Positions 1-14,500 of a stretch of DNA of 64,000 nucleotides are shown here, piece after piece. The DNA is taken from positions 52,110,901 through 52,174,900 of the forward strand of contig NC_087249.1 in the NCBI RefSeq assembly GCF_037042905.1. The letters run 5' to 3'. Positions within the stretch are counted from its first letter, which is position 1, and each line of letters starts with the position of its first letter. Below the pieces are notes generated by a model. It was not told the origin of the DNA. It did no database searches and saw nothing but the letters and a program-made list of their open reading frames with translations. Source of the DNA: Lytechinus pictus (lineage: Eukaryota > Echinodermata > Echinoidea > Temnopleuroida > Toxopneustidae). Made by a program: the position numbers and the translations under genes.

Positions 1-3000
1 CCGAGTCGAGTTCTACAAGTTAGGATACATGGTTACCCTGGCTAGGCCGTCGGGATATCCCTGGGGGCCCCTTGAAAAAAATACTTTTTTGAATTAAAAT
101 AATGCTCCAAATAGCCCTTTATTCCCTTTAATTTTGTTAATTTGAGCCCCCTAAATGTGCATGCGCCGGGTCAAGCTAGTGTTTATCTGGTTGCCCGAGT
201 CGAGTTCTACAAGTTAGGATACGTGGTTACCCTGGCTAGGCCGTCGGGATATCCCTGGGGGCCCCTTGAAAAAAATACTTTTTTGAATTAGAATAATGCT
301 CCAAATAGCCCTTTATTCCCTTTAATTTTGTTAATTTGAGCCCCCTAAATGTGCATGCGCCGGGTCAAGCTAGTGTTTATCTGGTTGCCCGAGTCGAGTT
401 CTACAAGTTAGGATACGTGGTTACCCTGGCTAGGCCGTCGGGATATCCCTGGGGGCCCCTTGAAAAAAATACTTTTTTGAATTAAAATAATGCTCCAAAT
501 AGCCCTTTATTCCCTTTAATTTTGTTAATTTGAGCCCCCTAAATGTGCATGCGCCGGGTCAAGCTAGTGTTTATCTGGTTGCCCGAGTCGAGTTCTACAA
601 GTTAGGATACATGGTTACCCTGGCTAGGCCGTCGGGATATCCCTGGGGGCCCCTTGAAAAAAATACTTTTTTGAATTAAAATAATGCTCCAAATAGCCCT
701 TTATTCCCTTTAATTTTGTTAATTTGAGCCCCCTAAATGTGCATGCGCCGGGTCAAGCTAGTGTTTATCTGGTTGCCCGAGTCGAGTTCTACAAGTTAGG
801 ATACGTGGTTACCCTGGCTAGGCCGTCGGGATATCCCTGGGGGCCCCTTGAAAAAAATACTTTTTTGAATTAGAATAATGCTCCAAATAGCCCTTTATTC
901 CCTTTAATTTTGTTAATTTGAGCCCCCTAAATGTGCATGCGCCGGGTCAAGCTAGTGTTTATCTGGTTGCCCGAGTCGAGTTCTACAAGTTAGGATACGT
1001 GGTTACCCTGGCTAGGCCGTCGGGATATCCCTGGGGGCCCCTTGAAAAAAATACTTTTTTGAATTAAAATAATGCTCCAAATAGCCCTTTATTCCCTTTA
1101 ATTTTGTTAATTTGAGCCCCCTAAATGTGCATGCGCCGGGTCAAGCTAGTGTTTATCTGGTTGCCCGAGTCGAGTTCTACAAGTTAGGATACGTGGTTAC
1201 CCTGGCTAGGCCGTCGGGATATCCCTGGGGGCCCCTTGAAAAAAATACTTTTTTGAATTAAAATAATGCTCCAAATAGCCCTTTATTCCCTTTAATTTTG
1301 TTAATTTGAGCCCCCTAAATGTGCATGCGCCGGGTCAAGCTAGTGTTTATCTGGTTGCCCGAGTCGAGTTCTACAAGTTAGGATACGTGGTTACCCTGGC
1401 TAGGCCGTCGGGATATCCCTGGGGGCCCCTTGAAAAAAATACTTTTTTGAATTAGAATAATGCTCCAAATAGCCCTTTATTCCCTTTAATTTTGTTAATT
1501 TGAGCCCCCTAAATGTGCATGCGCCGGGTCAAGCTAGTGTTTATCTGGTTGCCCGAGTCGAGTTCTACAAGTTAGGATACGTGGTTACCCTGGCTAGGCC
1601 GTCGGGATATCCCTGGGGGCCCCTTGAAAAAAATACTTTTTTGAATTAAAATAATGCTCCAAATAGCCCTTTATTCCCTTTAATTTTGTTAATTTGAGCC
1701 CCCTAAATGTGCATGCGCCGGGTCAAGCTAGTGTTTATCTGGTTGCCCGAGTCGAGTTCTACAAGTTAGGATACGTGGTTACCCTGGCTAGGCCGTCGGG
1801 ATATCCCTGGGGGCCCCTTGAAAAAAATACTTTTTTGAATTAAAATAATGCTCCAAATAGCCCTTTATTCCCTTTAATTTTGTTAATTTGAGCCCCCTAA
1901 ATGTGCATGCGCCGGGTCAAGCTAGTGTTTATCTGGTTGCCCGAGTCGAGTTCTACAAGTTAGGATACGTGGTTACCCTGGCTAGGCCGTCGGGATATCC
2001 CTGGGGGCCCCTTGAAAAAAATACTTTTTTGAATTAAAATAATGCTCCAAATAGCCCTTTATTCCCTTTAATTTTGTTAATTTGAGCCCCCTAAATGTGC
2101 ATGCGCCGGGTCAAGCTAGTGTTTATCTGGTTGCCCGAGTCGAGTTCTACAAGTTAGGATACGTGGTTACCCTGGCTAGGCCGTCGGGATATCCCTGGGG
2201 GCCCCTTGAAAAAAATACTTTTTTGAATTAGAATAATGCTCCAAATAGCCCTTTATTCCCTTTAATTTTGTTAATTTGAGCCCCCTAAATGTGCATGCGC
2301 CGGGTCAAGCTAGTGTTTATCTGGTTGCCCGAGTCGAGTTCTACAAGTTAGGATACGTGGTTACCCTGGCTAGGCCGTCGGGATATCCCTGGGGGCCCCT
2401 TGAAAAAAATACTTTTTTGAATTAAAATAATGCTCCAAATAGCCCTTTATTCCCTTTAATTTTGTTAATTTGAGCCCCCTAAATGTGCATGCGCCGGGTC
2501 AAGCTAGTGTTTATCTGGTTGCCCGAGTCGAGTTCTACAAGTTAGGATACGTGGTTACCCTGGCTAGGCCGTCGGGATATCCCTGGGGGCCCCTTGAAAA
2601 AAATACTTTTTTGAATTAAAATAATGCTCCAAATAGCCCTTTATTCCCTTTAATTTTGTTAATTTGAGCCCCCTAAATGTGCATGCGCCGGGTCAAGCTA
2701 GTGTTTATCTGGTTGCCCGAGTCGAGTTCTACAAGTTAGGATACATGGTTACCCTGGCTAGGCCGTCGGGATATCCCTGGGGGCCCCTTGAAAAAAATAC
2801 TTTTTTGAATTAAAATAATGCTCCAAATAGCCCTTTATTCCCTTTAATTTTGTTAATTTGAGCCCCCTAAATGTGCATGCGCCGGGTCAAGCTAGTGTTT
2901 ATCTGGTTGCCCGAGTCGAGTTCTACAAGTTAGGATACGTGGTTACCCTGGCTAGGCCGTCGGGATATCCCTGGGGGCCCCTTGAAAAAAATACTTTTTT

Positions 3001-6000
3001 GAATTAGAATAATGCTCCAAATAGCCCTTTATTCCCTTTAATTTTGTTAATTTGAGCCCCCTAAATGTGCATGCGCCGGGTCAAGCTAGTGTTTATTTGG
3101 TTGCCCGAGTCGAGTTCTACAAGTTAGGATACGTGGTTACCCTGGCTAGGCCGTCGGGATATCCCTGGGGGCCCCTTGAAAAAAATACTTTTTTGAATTA
3201 AAATAATGCTCCAAATAGCCCTTTATTCCCTTTAATTTTGTTAATTTGAGCCCCCTAAATGTGCATGCGCCGGGTCAAGCTAGTGTTTATCTGGTTGCCC
3301 GAGTCGAGTTCTACAAGTTAGGATACGTGGTTACCCTGGCTAGGCCGTCGGGATATCCCTGGGGGCCCCTTGAAAAAAATACTTTTTTGAATTAAAATAA
3401 TGCTCCAAATAGCCCTTTATTCCCTTTAATTTTGTTAATTTGAGCCCCCTAAATGTGCATGCGCCGGGTCAAGCTAGTGTTTATCTGGTTGCCCGAGTCG
3501 AGTTCTACAAGTTAGGATACGTGGTTACCCTGGCTAGGCCGTCGGGATATCCCTGGGGGCCCCTTGAAAAAAATACTTTTTTGAATTAGAATAATGCTCC
3601 AAATAGCCCTTTATTCCCTTTAATTTTGTTAATTTGAGCCCCCTAAATGTGCATGCGCCGGGTCAAGCTAGTGTTTATCTGGTTGCCCGAGTCGAGTTCT
3701 ACAAGTTAGGATACGTGGTTACCCTGGCTAGGCCGTCGGGATATCCCTGGGGGCCCCTTGAAAAAAATACTTTTTTGAATTAAAATAATGCTCCAAATAG
3801 CCCTTTATTCCCTTTAATTTTGTTAATTTGAGCCCCTTAAATGTGCATGCGCCGGGTCAAGCTAGTGTTTATCTGGTTGCCCGAGTCGAGTTCTACAAGT
3901 TAGGATACGTGGTTACCCTGGCTAGGCCGTCGGGATATCCCTGGGGGCCCCTTGAAAAAAATACTTTTTTGAATTAAAATAATGCTCCAAATAGCCCTTT
4001 ATTCCCTTTAATTTTGTTAATTTGAGCCCCCTAAATGTGCATGCGCCGGGTCAAGCTAGTGTTTATCTGGTTGCCCGAGTCGAGTTCTACAAGTTAGGAT
4101 ACGTGGTTACCCTGGCTAGGCCGTCGGGATATCCCTGGGGGCCCCTTGAAAAAAATACTTTTTTGAATTAAAATAATGCTCCAAATAGCCCTTTATTCCC
4201 TTTAATTTTGTTAATTTGAGCCCCCTAAATGTGCATGCGCCGGGTCAAGCTAGTGTTTATCTGGTTGCCCGAGTCGAGTTCTACAAGTTAGGATACGTGG
4301 TTACCCTGGCTAGGCCGTCGGGATATCCCTGGGGGCCCCTTGAAAAAAATACTTTTTTGAATTAGAATAATGCTCCAAATAGCCCTTTATTCCCTTTAAT
4401 TTTGTTAATTTGAGCCCCCTAAATGTGCATGCGCCGGGTCAAGCTAGTGTTTATCTGGTTGCCCGAGTCGAGTTCTACAAGTTAGGATACGTGGTTACCC
4501 TGGCTAGGCCGTCGGGATATCCCTGGGGGCCCCTTGAAAAAAATACTTTTTTGAATTAAAATAATGCTCCAAATAGCCCTTTATTCCCTTTAATTTTGTT
4601 AATTTGAGCCCCCTAAATGTGCATGCGCCGGGTCAAGCTAGTGTTTATCTGGTTGCCCGAGTCGAGTTCTACAAGTTAGGATACGTGGTTACCCTGGCTA
4701 GGCCGTCGGGATATCCCTGGGGGCCCCTTGAAAAAAATACTTTTTTGAATTAAAATAATGCTCCAAATAGCCCTTTATTCCCTTTAATTTTGTTAATTTG
4801 AGCCCCCTAAATGTGCATGCGCCGGGTCAAGCTAGTGTTTATCTGGTTGCCCGAGTCGAGTTCTACAAGTTAGGATACATGGTTACCCTGGCTAGGCCGT
4901 CGGGATATCCCTGGGGGCCCCTTGAAAAAAATACTTTTTTGAATTAAAATAATGCTCCAAATAGCCCTTTATTCCCTTTAATTTTGTTAATTTGAGCCCC
5001 CTAAATGTGCATGCGCCGGGTCAAGCTAGTGTTTATCTGGTTGCCCGAGTCGAGTTCTACAAGTTAGGATACGTGGTTACCCTGGCTAGGCCGTCGGGAT
5101 ATCCCTGGGGGCCCCTTGAAAAAAATACTTTTTTGAATTAGAATAATGCTCCAAATAGCCCTTTATTCCCTTTAATTTTGTTAATTTGAGCCCCCTAAAT
5201 GTGCATGCGCCGGGTCAAGCTAGTGTTTATCTGGTTGCCCGAGTCGAGTTCTACAAGTTAGGATACGTGGTTACCCTGGCTAGGCCGTCGGGATATCCCT
5301 GGGGGCCCCTTGAAAAAAATACTTTTTTGAATTAAAATAATGCTCCAAATAGCCCTTTATTCCCTTTAATTTTGTTAATTTGAGCCCCCTAAATGTGCAT
5401 GCGCCGGGTCAAGCTAGTGTTTATCTGGTTGCCCGAGTCGAGTTCTACAAGTTAGGATACGTGGTTACCCTGGCTAGGCCGTCGGGATATCCCTGGGGGC
5501 CCCTTGAAAAAAATACTTTTTTGAATTAAAATAATGCTCCAAATAGCCCTTTATTCCCTTTAATTTTGTTAATTTGAGCCCCCTAAATGTGCATGCGCCG
5601 GGTCAAGCTAGTGTTTATCTGGTTGCCCGAGTCGAGTTCTACAAGTTAGGATACGTGGTTACCCTGGCTAGGCCGTCGGGATATCCCTGGGGGCCCCTTG
5701 AAAAAAATACTTTTTTGAATTAGAATAATGCTCCAAATAGCCCTTTATTCCCTTTAATTTTGTTAATTTGAGCCCCCTAAATGTGCATGCGCCGGGTCAA
5801 GCTAGTGTTTATCTGGTTGCCCGAGTCGAGTTCTACAAGTTAGGATACGTGGTTACCCTGGCTAGGCCGTCGGGATATCCCTGGGGGCCCCTTGAAAAAA
5901 ATACTTTTTTGAATTAAAATAATGCTCCAAATAGCCCTTTATTCCCTTTAATTTTGTTAATTTGAGCCCCCTAAATGTGCATGCGCCGGGTCAAGCTAGT

Positions 6001-8536
6001 GTTTATCTGGTTGCCCGAGTCGAGTTCTACAAGTTAGGATACGTGGTTACCCTGGCTAGGCCGTCGGGATATCCCTGGGGGCCCCTTGAAAAAAATACTT
6101 TTTTGAATTAAAATAATGCTCCAAATAGCCCTTTATTCCCTTTAATTTTGTTAATTTGAGCCCCCTAAATGTGCATGCGCCGGGTCAAGCTAGTGTTTAT
6201 CTGATTGCCCGAGTCGAGTTCTACAAGTTAGGATACATGGTTACCCTGGCTAGGCCGTCGGGATATCCCTGGGGGCCCCTTGAAAAAAATACTTTTTTGA
6301 ATTAAAATAATGCTCCAAATAGCCCTTTATTCCCTTTAATTTTGTTAATTTGAGCCCCCTAAATGTGCATGCGCCGGGTCAAGCTAGTGTTTATCTGGTT
6401 GCCCGAGTCGAGTTCTACAAGTTAGGATACGTGGTTACCCTGGCTAGGCCGTCGGGATATCCCTGGGGGCCCCTTGAAAAAAATACTTTTTTGAATTAGA
6501 ATAATGCTCCAAATAGCCCTTTATTCCCTTTAATTTTGTTAATTTGAGCCCCCTAAATGTGCATGCGCCGGGTCAAGTTAGTGTTTATCTGGTTGCCCGA
6601 GTCGAGTTCTACAAGTTAGGATACGTGGTTACCCTGGCTAGGCCGTCGGGATATCCCTGGGGGCCCCTTGAAAAAAATACTTTTTTGAATTAAAATAATG
6701 CTCCAAATAGCCCTTTATTCCCTTTAATTTTGTTAATTTGAGCCCCCTAAATGTGCATGCGCCGGGTCAAGCTAGTGTTTATCTGGTTGCCCGAGTCGAG
6801 TTCTACAAGTTAGGATACATGGTTACCCTGGCTAGGCCGTCGGGATATCCCTGGGGGCCCCTTGAAAAAAATACTTTTTTGAATTAAAATAATGCTCCAA
6901 ATAGCCCTTTATTCCCTTTAATTTTGTTAATTTGAGCCCCCTAAATGTGCATGCGCCGGGTCAAGCTAGTGTTTATCTGGTTGCCCGAGTCGAGTTCTAC
7001 AAGTTAGGATACGTGGTTACCCTGGCTAGGCCGTCGGGATATCCCTGGGGGCCCCTTGAAAAAAATACTTTTTTGAATTAGAATAATGCTCCAAATAGCC
7101 CTTTATTCCCTTTAATTTTGTTAATTTGAGCCCCCTAAATGTGCATGCGCCGGGTCAAGCTAGTGTTTATCTGGTTGCCCGAGTCGAGTTCTACAAGTTA
7201 GGATACGTGGTTACCCTGGCTAGGCCGTCGGGATATCCCTGGGGGCCCCTTGAAAAAAATACTTTTTTGAATTAAAATAATGCTCCAAATAGCCCTTTAT
7301 TCCCTTTAATTTTGTTAATTTGAGCCCCCTAAATGTGCATGCGCCGGGTCAAGCTAGTGTTTATCTGGTTGCCCGAGTCGAGTTCTACAAGTTAGGATAC
7401 GTGGTTACCCTGGCTAGGCCGTCGGGATATCCCTGGGGGCCCCTTGAAAAAAATACTTTTTTGAATTAAAATAATGCTCCAAATAGCCCTTTATTCCCTT
7501 TAATTTTGTTAATTTGAGCCCCCTAAATGTGCATGCGCCGGGTCAAGCTAGTGTTTATCTGGTTGCCCGAGTCGAGTTCTACAAGTTAGGATACGTGGTT
7601 ACCCTGGCTAGGCCGTCGGGATATCCCTGGGGGCCCCTTGAAAAAAATACTTTTTTGAATTAGAATAATGCTCCAAATAGCCCTTTATTCCCTTTAATTT
7701 TGTTAATTTGAGCCCCCTAAATGTGCATGCGCCGGGTCAAGCTAGTGTTTATCTGGTTGCCCGAGTCGAGTTCTACAAGTTAGGATACGTGGTTACCCTG
7801 GCTAGGCCGTCGGGATATCCCTGGGGGCCCCTTGAAAAAAATACTTTTTTGAATTAAAATAATGCTCCAAATAGCCCTTTATTCCCTTTAATTTTGTTAA
7901 TTTGAGCCCCCTAAATGTGCATGCGCCGGGTCAAGCTAGTGTTTATCTGGTTGCCCGAGTCGAGTTCTACAAGTTAGGATACGTGGTTACCCTGGCTAGG
8001 CCGTCGGGATATCCCTGGGGGCCCCTTGAAAAAAATACTTTTTTGAATTAAAATAATGCTCCAAATAGCCCTTTATTCCCTTTAATTTTGTTAATTTGAG
8101 CCCCCTAAATGTGCATGCGCCGGGTCAAGCTAGTGTTTATCTGGTTGCCCGAGTCGAGTTCTACAAGTTAGGATACGTGGTTACCCTGGCTAGGCCGTCG
8201 GGATATCCCTGGGGGCCCCTTGAAAAAAATTCTTTTTTGAATTAAAATAATGCTCCAAATAGCCCTTTATTCCCTTTAATTTTGTTAATTTGAGCCCCCT
8301 AAATGTGCATGCGCCGGGTCAAGCTAGTGTTTATCTGGTTGCCCGAGTCGAGTTCTACAAGTTAGGATACGTGGTTACCCTGGCTAGGCCGTCGGGATAT
8401 CCCTGGGGGCCCCTTGAAAAAAATACTTTTTTGAATTAGAATAATGCTCCAAATAGCCCTTTATTCCCTTTAATTTTGTTAATTTGAGCCCCCTAAATGT
8501 GCATGCGCCGGGTCAAGCTAGTGTTTATCTGGTTGC
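1..8536 (+). repeat. Left satellite domain with marked higher-order repeat
   Basis: Two variant positions define monomer types. One has gaattaGaat instead of gaattaAaat, at monomers 2, 5, 8, 12, 16, 19, 23, 27, 30, 34, 37, 40 and 44. The other has atacAtgg instead of atacGtgg, at monomers 1, 4, 15, 26, 33 and 36. Every atacAtgg monomer is directly followed by a gaattaG monomer, so the two marks are linked. Spacings of 3 and 4 monomers combine into blocks of 3, 11, 11, 7, 3 and at least 9 monomers. This is a classic higher-order structure produced by unequal exchange. Confidence 0.85.
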
Positions 8537-11500
8537 CCGAGTCGAGTTCTACAAGTTAGGATACGTGGTTACCCTGGCTAGGCCGTCGGGATATCCCTGG
8601 GGGCCCCTTGAAAAAAATACTTTTTTGAATTAAAATAATGCTCCAAATAGCCCTTTATTCCCTTTAATTTTGTTAATTTGAGCCCCCTAAATGTGCATGC
8701 GCCGGGTCAAGCTAGTGTTTATCTGGTTGCCCGAGTCGAGTTCTACAAGTTAGGATACGTGGTTACCCTGGCTAGGCCGTCGGGATATCCCTGGGGGCCC
8801 CTTGAAAAAAATACTTTTTTGAATTAAAATAATGCTCCAAATAGCCCTTTATTCCCTTTAATTTTGTTAATTTGAGCCCCCTAAATGTGCATGCGCCGGG
8901 TCAAGCTAGTGTTTATCTGGTTGCCCGAGTCGAGTTCTACAAGTTAGGATACGTGGTTACCCTGGCTAGGCCGTCGGGATATCCCTGGGGGCCCCTTGAA
9001 AAAAATACTTTTTTGAATTAAAATAATGCTCCAAATAGCCCTTTATTCCCTTTAATTTTGTTAATTTGAGCCCCCTAAATGTGCATGCGCCGGGTCAAGC
9101 TAGTGTTTATCTGGTTGCCCGAGTCGAGTTCTACAAGTTAGGATACGTGGTTACCCTGGCTAGGCCGTCGGGATATCCCTGGGGGCCCCTTGAAAAAAAT
9201 ACTTTTTTGAATTAAAATAATGCTCCAAATAGCCCTTTATTCCCTTTAATTTTGTTAATTTGAGCCCCCTAAATGTGCATGCGCCGGGTCAAGCTAGTGT
9301 TTATCTGGTTGCCCGAGTCGAGTTCTACAAGTTAGGATACGTGGTTACCCTGGCTAGGCCGTCGGGATATCCCTGGGGGCCCCTTGAAAAAAATACTTTT
9401 TTGAATTAAAATAATGCTCCAAATAGCCCTTTATTCCCTTTAATTTTGTTAATTTGAGCCCCCTAAATGTGCATGCGCCGGGTCAAGCTAGTGTTTATCT
9501 GGTTGCCCGAGTCGAGTTCTACAAGTTAGGATACGTGGTTACCCTGGCTAGGCCGTCGGGATATCCCTGGGGGCCCCTTGAAAAAAATACTTTTTTGAAT
9601 TAAAATAATGCTCCAAATAGCCCTTTATTCCCTTTAATTTTGTTAATTTGAGCCCCCTAAATGTGCATGCGCCGGGTCAAGCTAGTGTTTATCTGGTTGC
9701 CCGAGTCGAGTTCTACAAGTTAGGATACGTGGTTACCCTGGCTAGGCCGTCGGGATATCCCTGGGGGCCCCTTGAAAAAAATACTTTTTTGAATTAAAAT
9801 AATGCTCCAAATAGCCCTTTATTCCCTTTAATTTTGTTAATTTGAGCCCCCTAAATGTGCATGCGCCGGGTCAAGCTAGTGTTTATCTGGTTGCCCGAGT
9901 CGAGTTCTACAAGTTAGGATACGTGGTTACCCTGGCTAGGCCGTCGGGATATCCCTGGGGGCCCCTTGAAAAAAATACTTTTTTGAATTAAAATAATGCT
10001 CCAAATAGCCCTTTATTCCCTTTAATTTTGTTAATTTGAGCCCCCTAAATGTGCATGCGCCGGGTCAAGCTAGTGTTTATCTGGTTGCCCGAGTCGAGTT
10101 CTACAAGTTAGGATACGTGGTTACCCTGGCTAGGCCGTCGGGATATCCCTGGGGGCCCCTTGAAAAAAATACTTTTTTGAATTAAAATAATGCTCCAAAT
10201 AGCCCTTTATTCCCTTTAATTTTGTTAATTTGAGCCCCCTAAATGTGCATGCGCCGGGTCAAGCTAGTGTTTATCTGGTTGCCCGAGTCGAGTTCTACAA
10301 GTTAGGATACGTGGTTACCCTGGCTAGGCCGTCGGGATATCCCTGGGGGCCCCTTGAAAAAAATACTTTTTTGAATTAAAATAATGCTCCAAATAGCCCT
10401 TTATTCCCTTTAATTTTGTTAATTTGAGCCCCCTAAATGTGCATGCGCCGGGTCAAGCTAGTGTTTATCTGGTTGCCCGAGTCGAGTTCTACAAGTTAGG
10501 ATACGTGGTTACCCTGGCTAGGCCGTCGGGATATCCCTGGGGGCCCCTTGAAAAAAATACTTTTTTGAATTAAAATAATGCTCCAAATAGCCCTTTATTC
10601 CCTTTAATTTTGTTAATTTGAGCCCCCTAAATGTGCATGCGCCGGGTCAAGCTAGTGTTTATCTGGTTGCCCGAGTCGAGTTCTACAAGTTAGGATACGT
10701 GGTTACCCTGGCTAGGCCGTCGGGATATCCCTGGGGGCCCCTTGAAAAAAATACTTTTTTGAATTAAAATAATGCTCCAAATAGCCCTTTATTCCCTTTA
10801 ATTTTGTTAATTTGAGCCCCCTAAATGTGCATGCGCCGGGTCAAGCTAGTGTTTATCTGGTTGCCCGAGTCGAGTTCTACAAGTTAGGATACGTGGTTAC
10901 CCTGGCTAGGCCGTCGGGATATCCCTGGGGGCCCCTTGAAAAAAATACTTTTTTGAATTAAAATAATGCTCCAAATAGCCCTTTATTCCCTTTAATTTTG
11001 TTAATTTGAGCCCCCTAAATGTGCATGCGCCGGGTCAAGCTAGTGTTTATCTGGTTGCCCGAGTCGAGTTCTACAAGTTAGGATACGTGGTTACCCTGGC
11101 TAGGCCGTCGGGATATCCCTGGGGGCCCCTTGAAAAAAATACTTTTTTGAATTAAAATAATGCTCCAAATAGCCCTTTATTCCCTTTAATTTTGTTAATT
11201 TGAGCCCCCTAAATGTGCATGCGCCGGGTCAAGCTAGTGTTTATCTGGTTGCCCGAGTCGAGTTCTACAAGTTAGGATACGTGGTTACCCTGGCTAGGCC
11301 GTCGGGATATCCCTGGGGGCCCCTTGAAAAAAATACTTTTTTGAATTAAAATAATGCTCCAAATAGCCCTTTATTCCCTTTAATTTTGTTAATTTGAGCC
11401 CCCTAAATGTGCATGCGCCGGGTCAAGCTAGTGTTTATCTGGTTGCCCGAGTCGAGTTCTACAAGTTAGGATACGTGGTTACCCTGGCTAGGCCGTCGGG

Positions 11501-14500
11501 ATATCCCTGGGGGCCCCTTGAAAAAAATACTTTTTTGAATTAAAATAATGCTCCAAATAGCCCTTTATTCCCTTTAATTTTGTTAATTTGAGCCCCCTAA
11601 ATGTGCATGCGCCGGGTCAAGCTAGTGTTTATCTGGTTGCCCGAGTCGAGTTCTACAAGTTAGGATACGTGGTTACCCTGGCTAGGCCGTCGGGATATCC
11701 CTGGGGGCCCCTTGAAAAAAATACTTTTTTGAATTAAAATAATGCTCCAAATAGCCCTTTATTCCCTTTAATTTTGTTAATTTGAGCCCCCTAAATGTGC
11801 ATGCGCCGGGTCAAGCTAGTGTTTATCTGGTTGCCCGAGTCGAGTTCTACAAGTTAGGATACGTGGTTACCCTGGCTAGGCCGTCGGGATATCCCTGGGG
11901 GCCCCTTGAAAAAAATACTTTTTTGAATTAAAATAATGCTCCAAATAGCCCTTTATTCCCTTTAATTTTGTTAATTTGAGCCCCCTAAATGTGCATGCGC
12001 CGGGTCAAGCTAGTGTTTATCTGGTTGCCCGAGTCGAGTTCTACAAGTTAGGATACGTGGTTACCCTGGCTAGGCCGTCGGGATATCCCTGGGGGCCCCT
12101 TGAAAAAAATACTTTTTTGAATTAAAATAATGCTCCAAATAGCCCTTTATTCCCTTTAATTTTGTTAATTTGAGCCCCCTAAATGTGCATGCGCCGGGTC
12201 AAGCTAGTGTTTATCTGGTTGCCCGAGTCGAGTTCTACAAGTTAGGATACGTGGTTACCCTGGCTAGGCCGTCGGGATATCCCTGGGGGCCCCTTGAAAA
12301 AAATACTTTTTTGAATTAAAATAATGCTCCAAATAGCCCTTTATTCCCTTTAATTTTGTTAATTTGAGCCCCCTAAATGTGCATGCGCCGGGTCAAGCTA
12401 GTGTTTATCTGGTTGCCCGAGTCGAGTTCTACAAGTTAGGATACGTGGTTACCCTGGCTAGGCCGTCGGGATATCCCTGGGGGCCCCTTGAAAAAAATAC
12501 TTTTTTGAATTAAAATAATGCTCCAAATAGCCCTTTATTCCCTTTAATTTTGTTAATTTGAGCCCCCTAAATGTGCATGCGCCGGGTCAAGCTAGTGTTT
12601 ATCTGGTTGCCCGAGTCGAGTTCTACAAGTTAGGATACGTGGTTACCCTGGCTAGGCCGTCGGGATATCCCTGGGGGCCCCTTGAAAAAAATACTTTTTT
12701 GAATTAAAATAATGCTCCAAATAGCCCTTTATTCCCTTTAATTTTGTTAATTTGAGCCCCCTAAATGTGCATGCGCCGGGTCAAGCTAGTGTTTATCTGG
12801 TTGCCCGAGTCGAGTTCTACAAGTTAGGATACGTGGTTACCCTGGCTAGGCCGTCGGGATATCCCTGGGGGCCCCTTGAAAAAAATACTTTTTTGAATTA
12901 AAATAATGCTCCAAATAGCCCTTTATTCCCTTTAATTTTGTTAATTTGAGCCCCCTAAATGTGCATGCGCCGGGTCAAGCTAGTGTTTATCTGGTTGCCC
13001 GAGTCGAGTTCTACAAGTTAGGATACGTGGTTACCCTGGCTAGGCCGTCGGGATATCCCTGGGGGCCCCTTGAAAAAAATACTTTTTTGAATTAAAATAA
13101 TGCTCCAAATAGCCCTTTATTCCCTTTAATTTTGTTAATTTGAGCCCCCTAAATGTGCATGCGCCGGGTCAAGCTAGTGTTTATCTGGTTGCCCGAGTCG
13201 AGTTCTACAAGTTAGGATACGTGGTTACCCTGGCTAGGCCGTCGGGATATCCCTGGGGGCCCCTTGAAAAAAATACTTTTTTGAATTAAAATAATGCTCC
13301 AAATAGCCCTTTATTCCCTTTAATTTTGTTAATTTGAGCCCCCTAAATGTGCATGCGCCGGGTCAAGCTAGTGTTTATCTGGTTGCCCGAGTCGAGTTCT
13401 ACAAGTTAGGATACGTGGTTACCCTGGCTAGGCCGTCGGGATATCCCTGGGGGCCCCTTGAAAAAAATACTTTTTTGAATTAAAATAATGCTCCAAATAG
13501 CCCTTTATTCCCTTTAATTTTGTTAATTTGAGCCCCCTAAATGTGCATGCGCCGGGTCAAGCTAGTGTTTATCTGGTTGCCCGAGTCGAGTTCTACAAGT
13601 TAGGATACGTGGTTACCCTGGCTAGGCCGTCGGGATATCCCTGGGGGCCCCTTGAAAAAAATACTTTTTTGAATTAAAATAATGCTCCAAATAGCCCTTT
13701 ATTCCCTTTAATTTTGTTAATTTGAGCCCCCTAAATGTGCATGCGCCGGGTCAAGCTAGTGTTTATCTGGTTGCCCGAGTCGAGTTCTACAAGTTAGGAT
13801 ACGTGGTTACCCTGGCTAGGCCGTCGGGATATCCCTGGGGGCCCCTTGAAAAAAATACTTTTTTGAATTAAAATAATGCTCCAAATAGCCCTTTATTCCC
13901 TTTAATTTTGTTAATTTGAGCCCCCTAAATGTGCATGCGCCGGGTCAAGCTAGTGTTTATCTGGTTGCCCGAGTCGAGTTCTACAAGTTAGGATACGTGG
14001 TTACCCTGGCTAGGCCGTCGGGATATCCCTGGGGGCCCCTTGAAAAAAATACTTTTTTGAATTAAAATAATGCTCCAAATAGCCCTTTATTCCCTTTAAT
14101 TTTGTTAATTTGAGCCCCCTAAATGTGCATGCGCCGGGTCAAGCTAGTGTTTATCTGGTTGCCCGAGTCGAGTTCTACAAGTTAGGATACGTGGTTACCC
14201 TGGCTAGGCCGTCGGGATATCCCTGGGGGCCCCTTGAAAAAAATACTTTTTTGAATTAAAATAATGCTCCAAATAGCCCTTTATTCCCTTTAATTTTGTT
14301 AATTTGAGCCCCCTAAATGTGCATGCGCCGGGTCAAGCTAGTGTTTATCTGGTTGCCCGAGTCGAGTTCTACAAGTTAGGATACGTGGTTACCCTGGCTA
14401 GGCCGTCGGGATATCCCTGGGGGCCCCTTGAAAAAAATACTTTTTTGAATTAAAATAATGCTCCAAATAGCCCTTTATTCCCTTTAATTTTGTTAATTTG

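Noticed and set aside
1..194. CENP-B box in the satellite monomer
   Set aside because: Both strands were checked for TTCGnnnnAnnCGGG. The cgactcggg and gtcgggata stretches do not have the required spacing.
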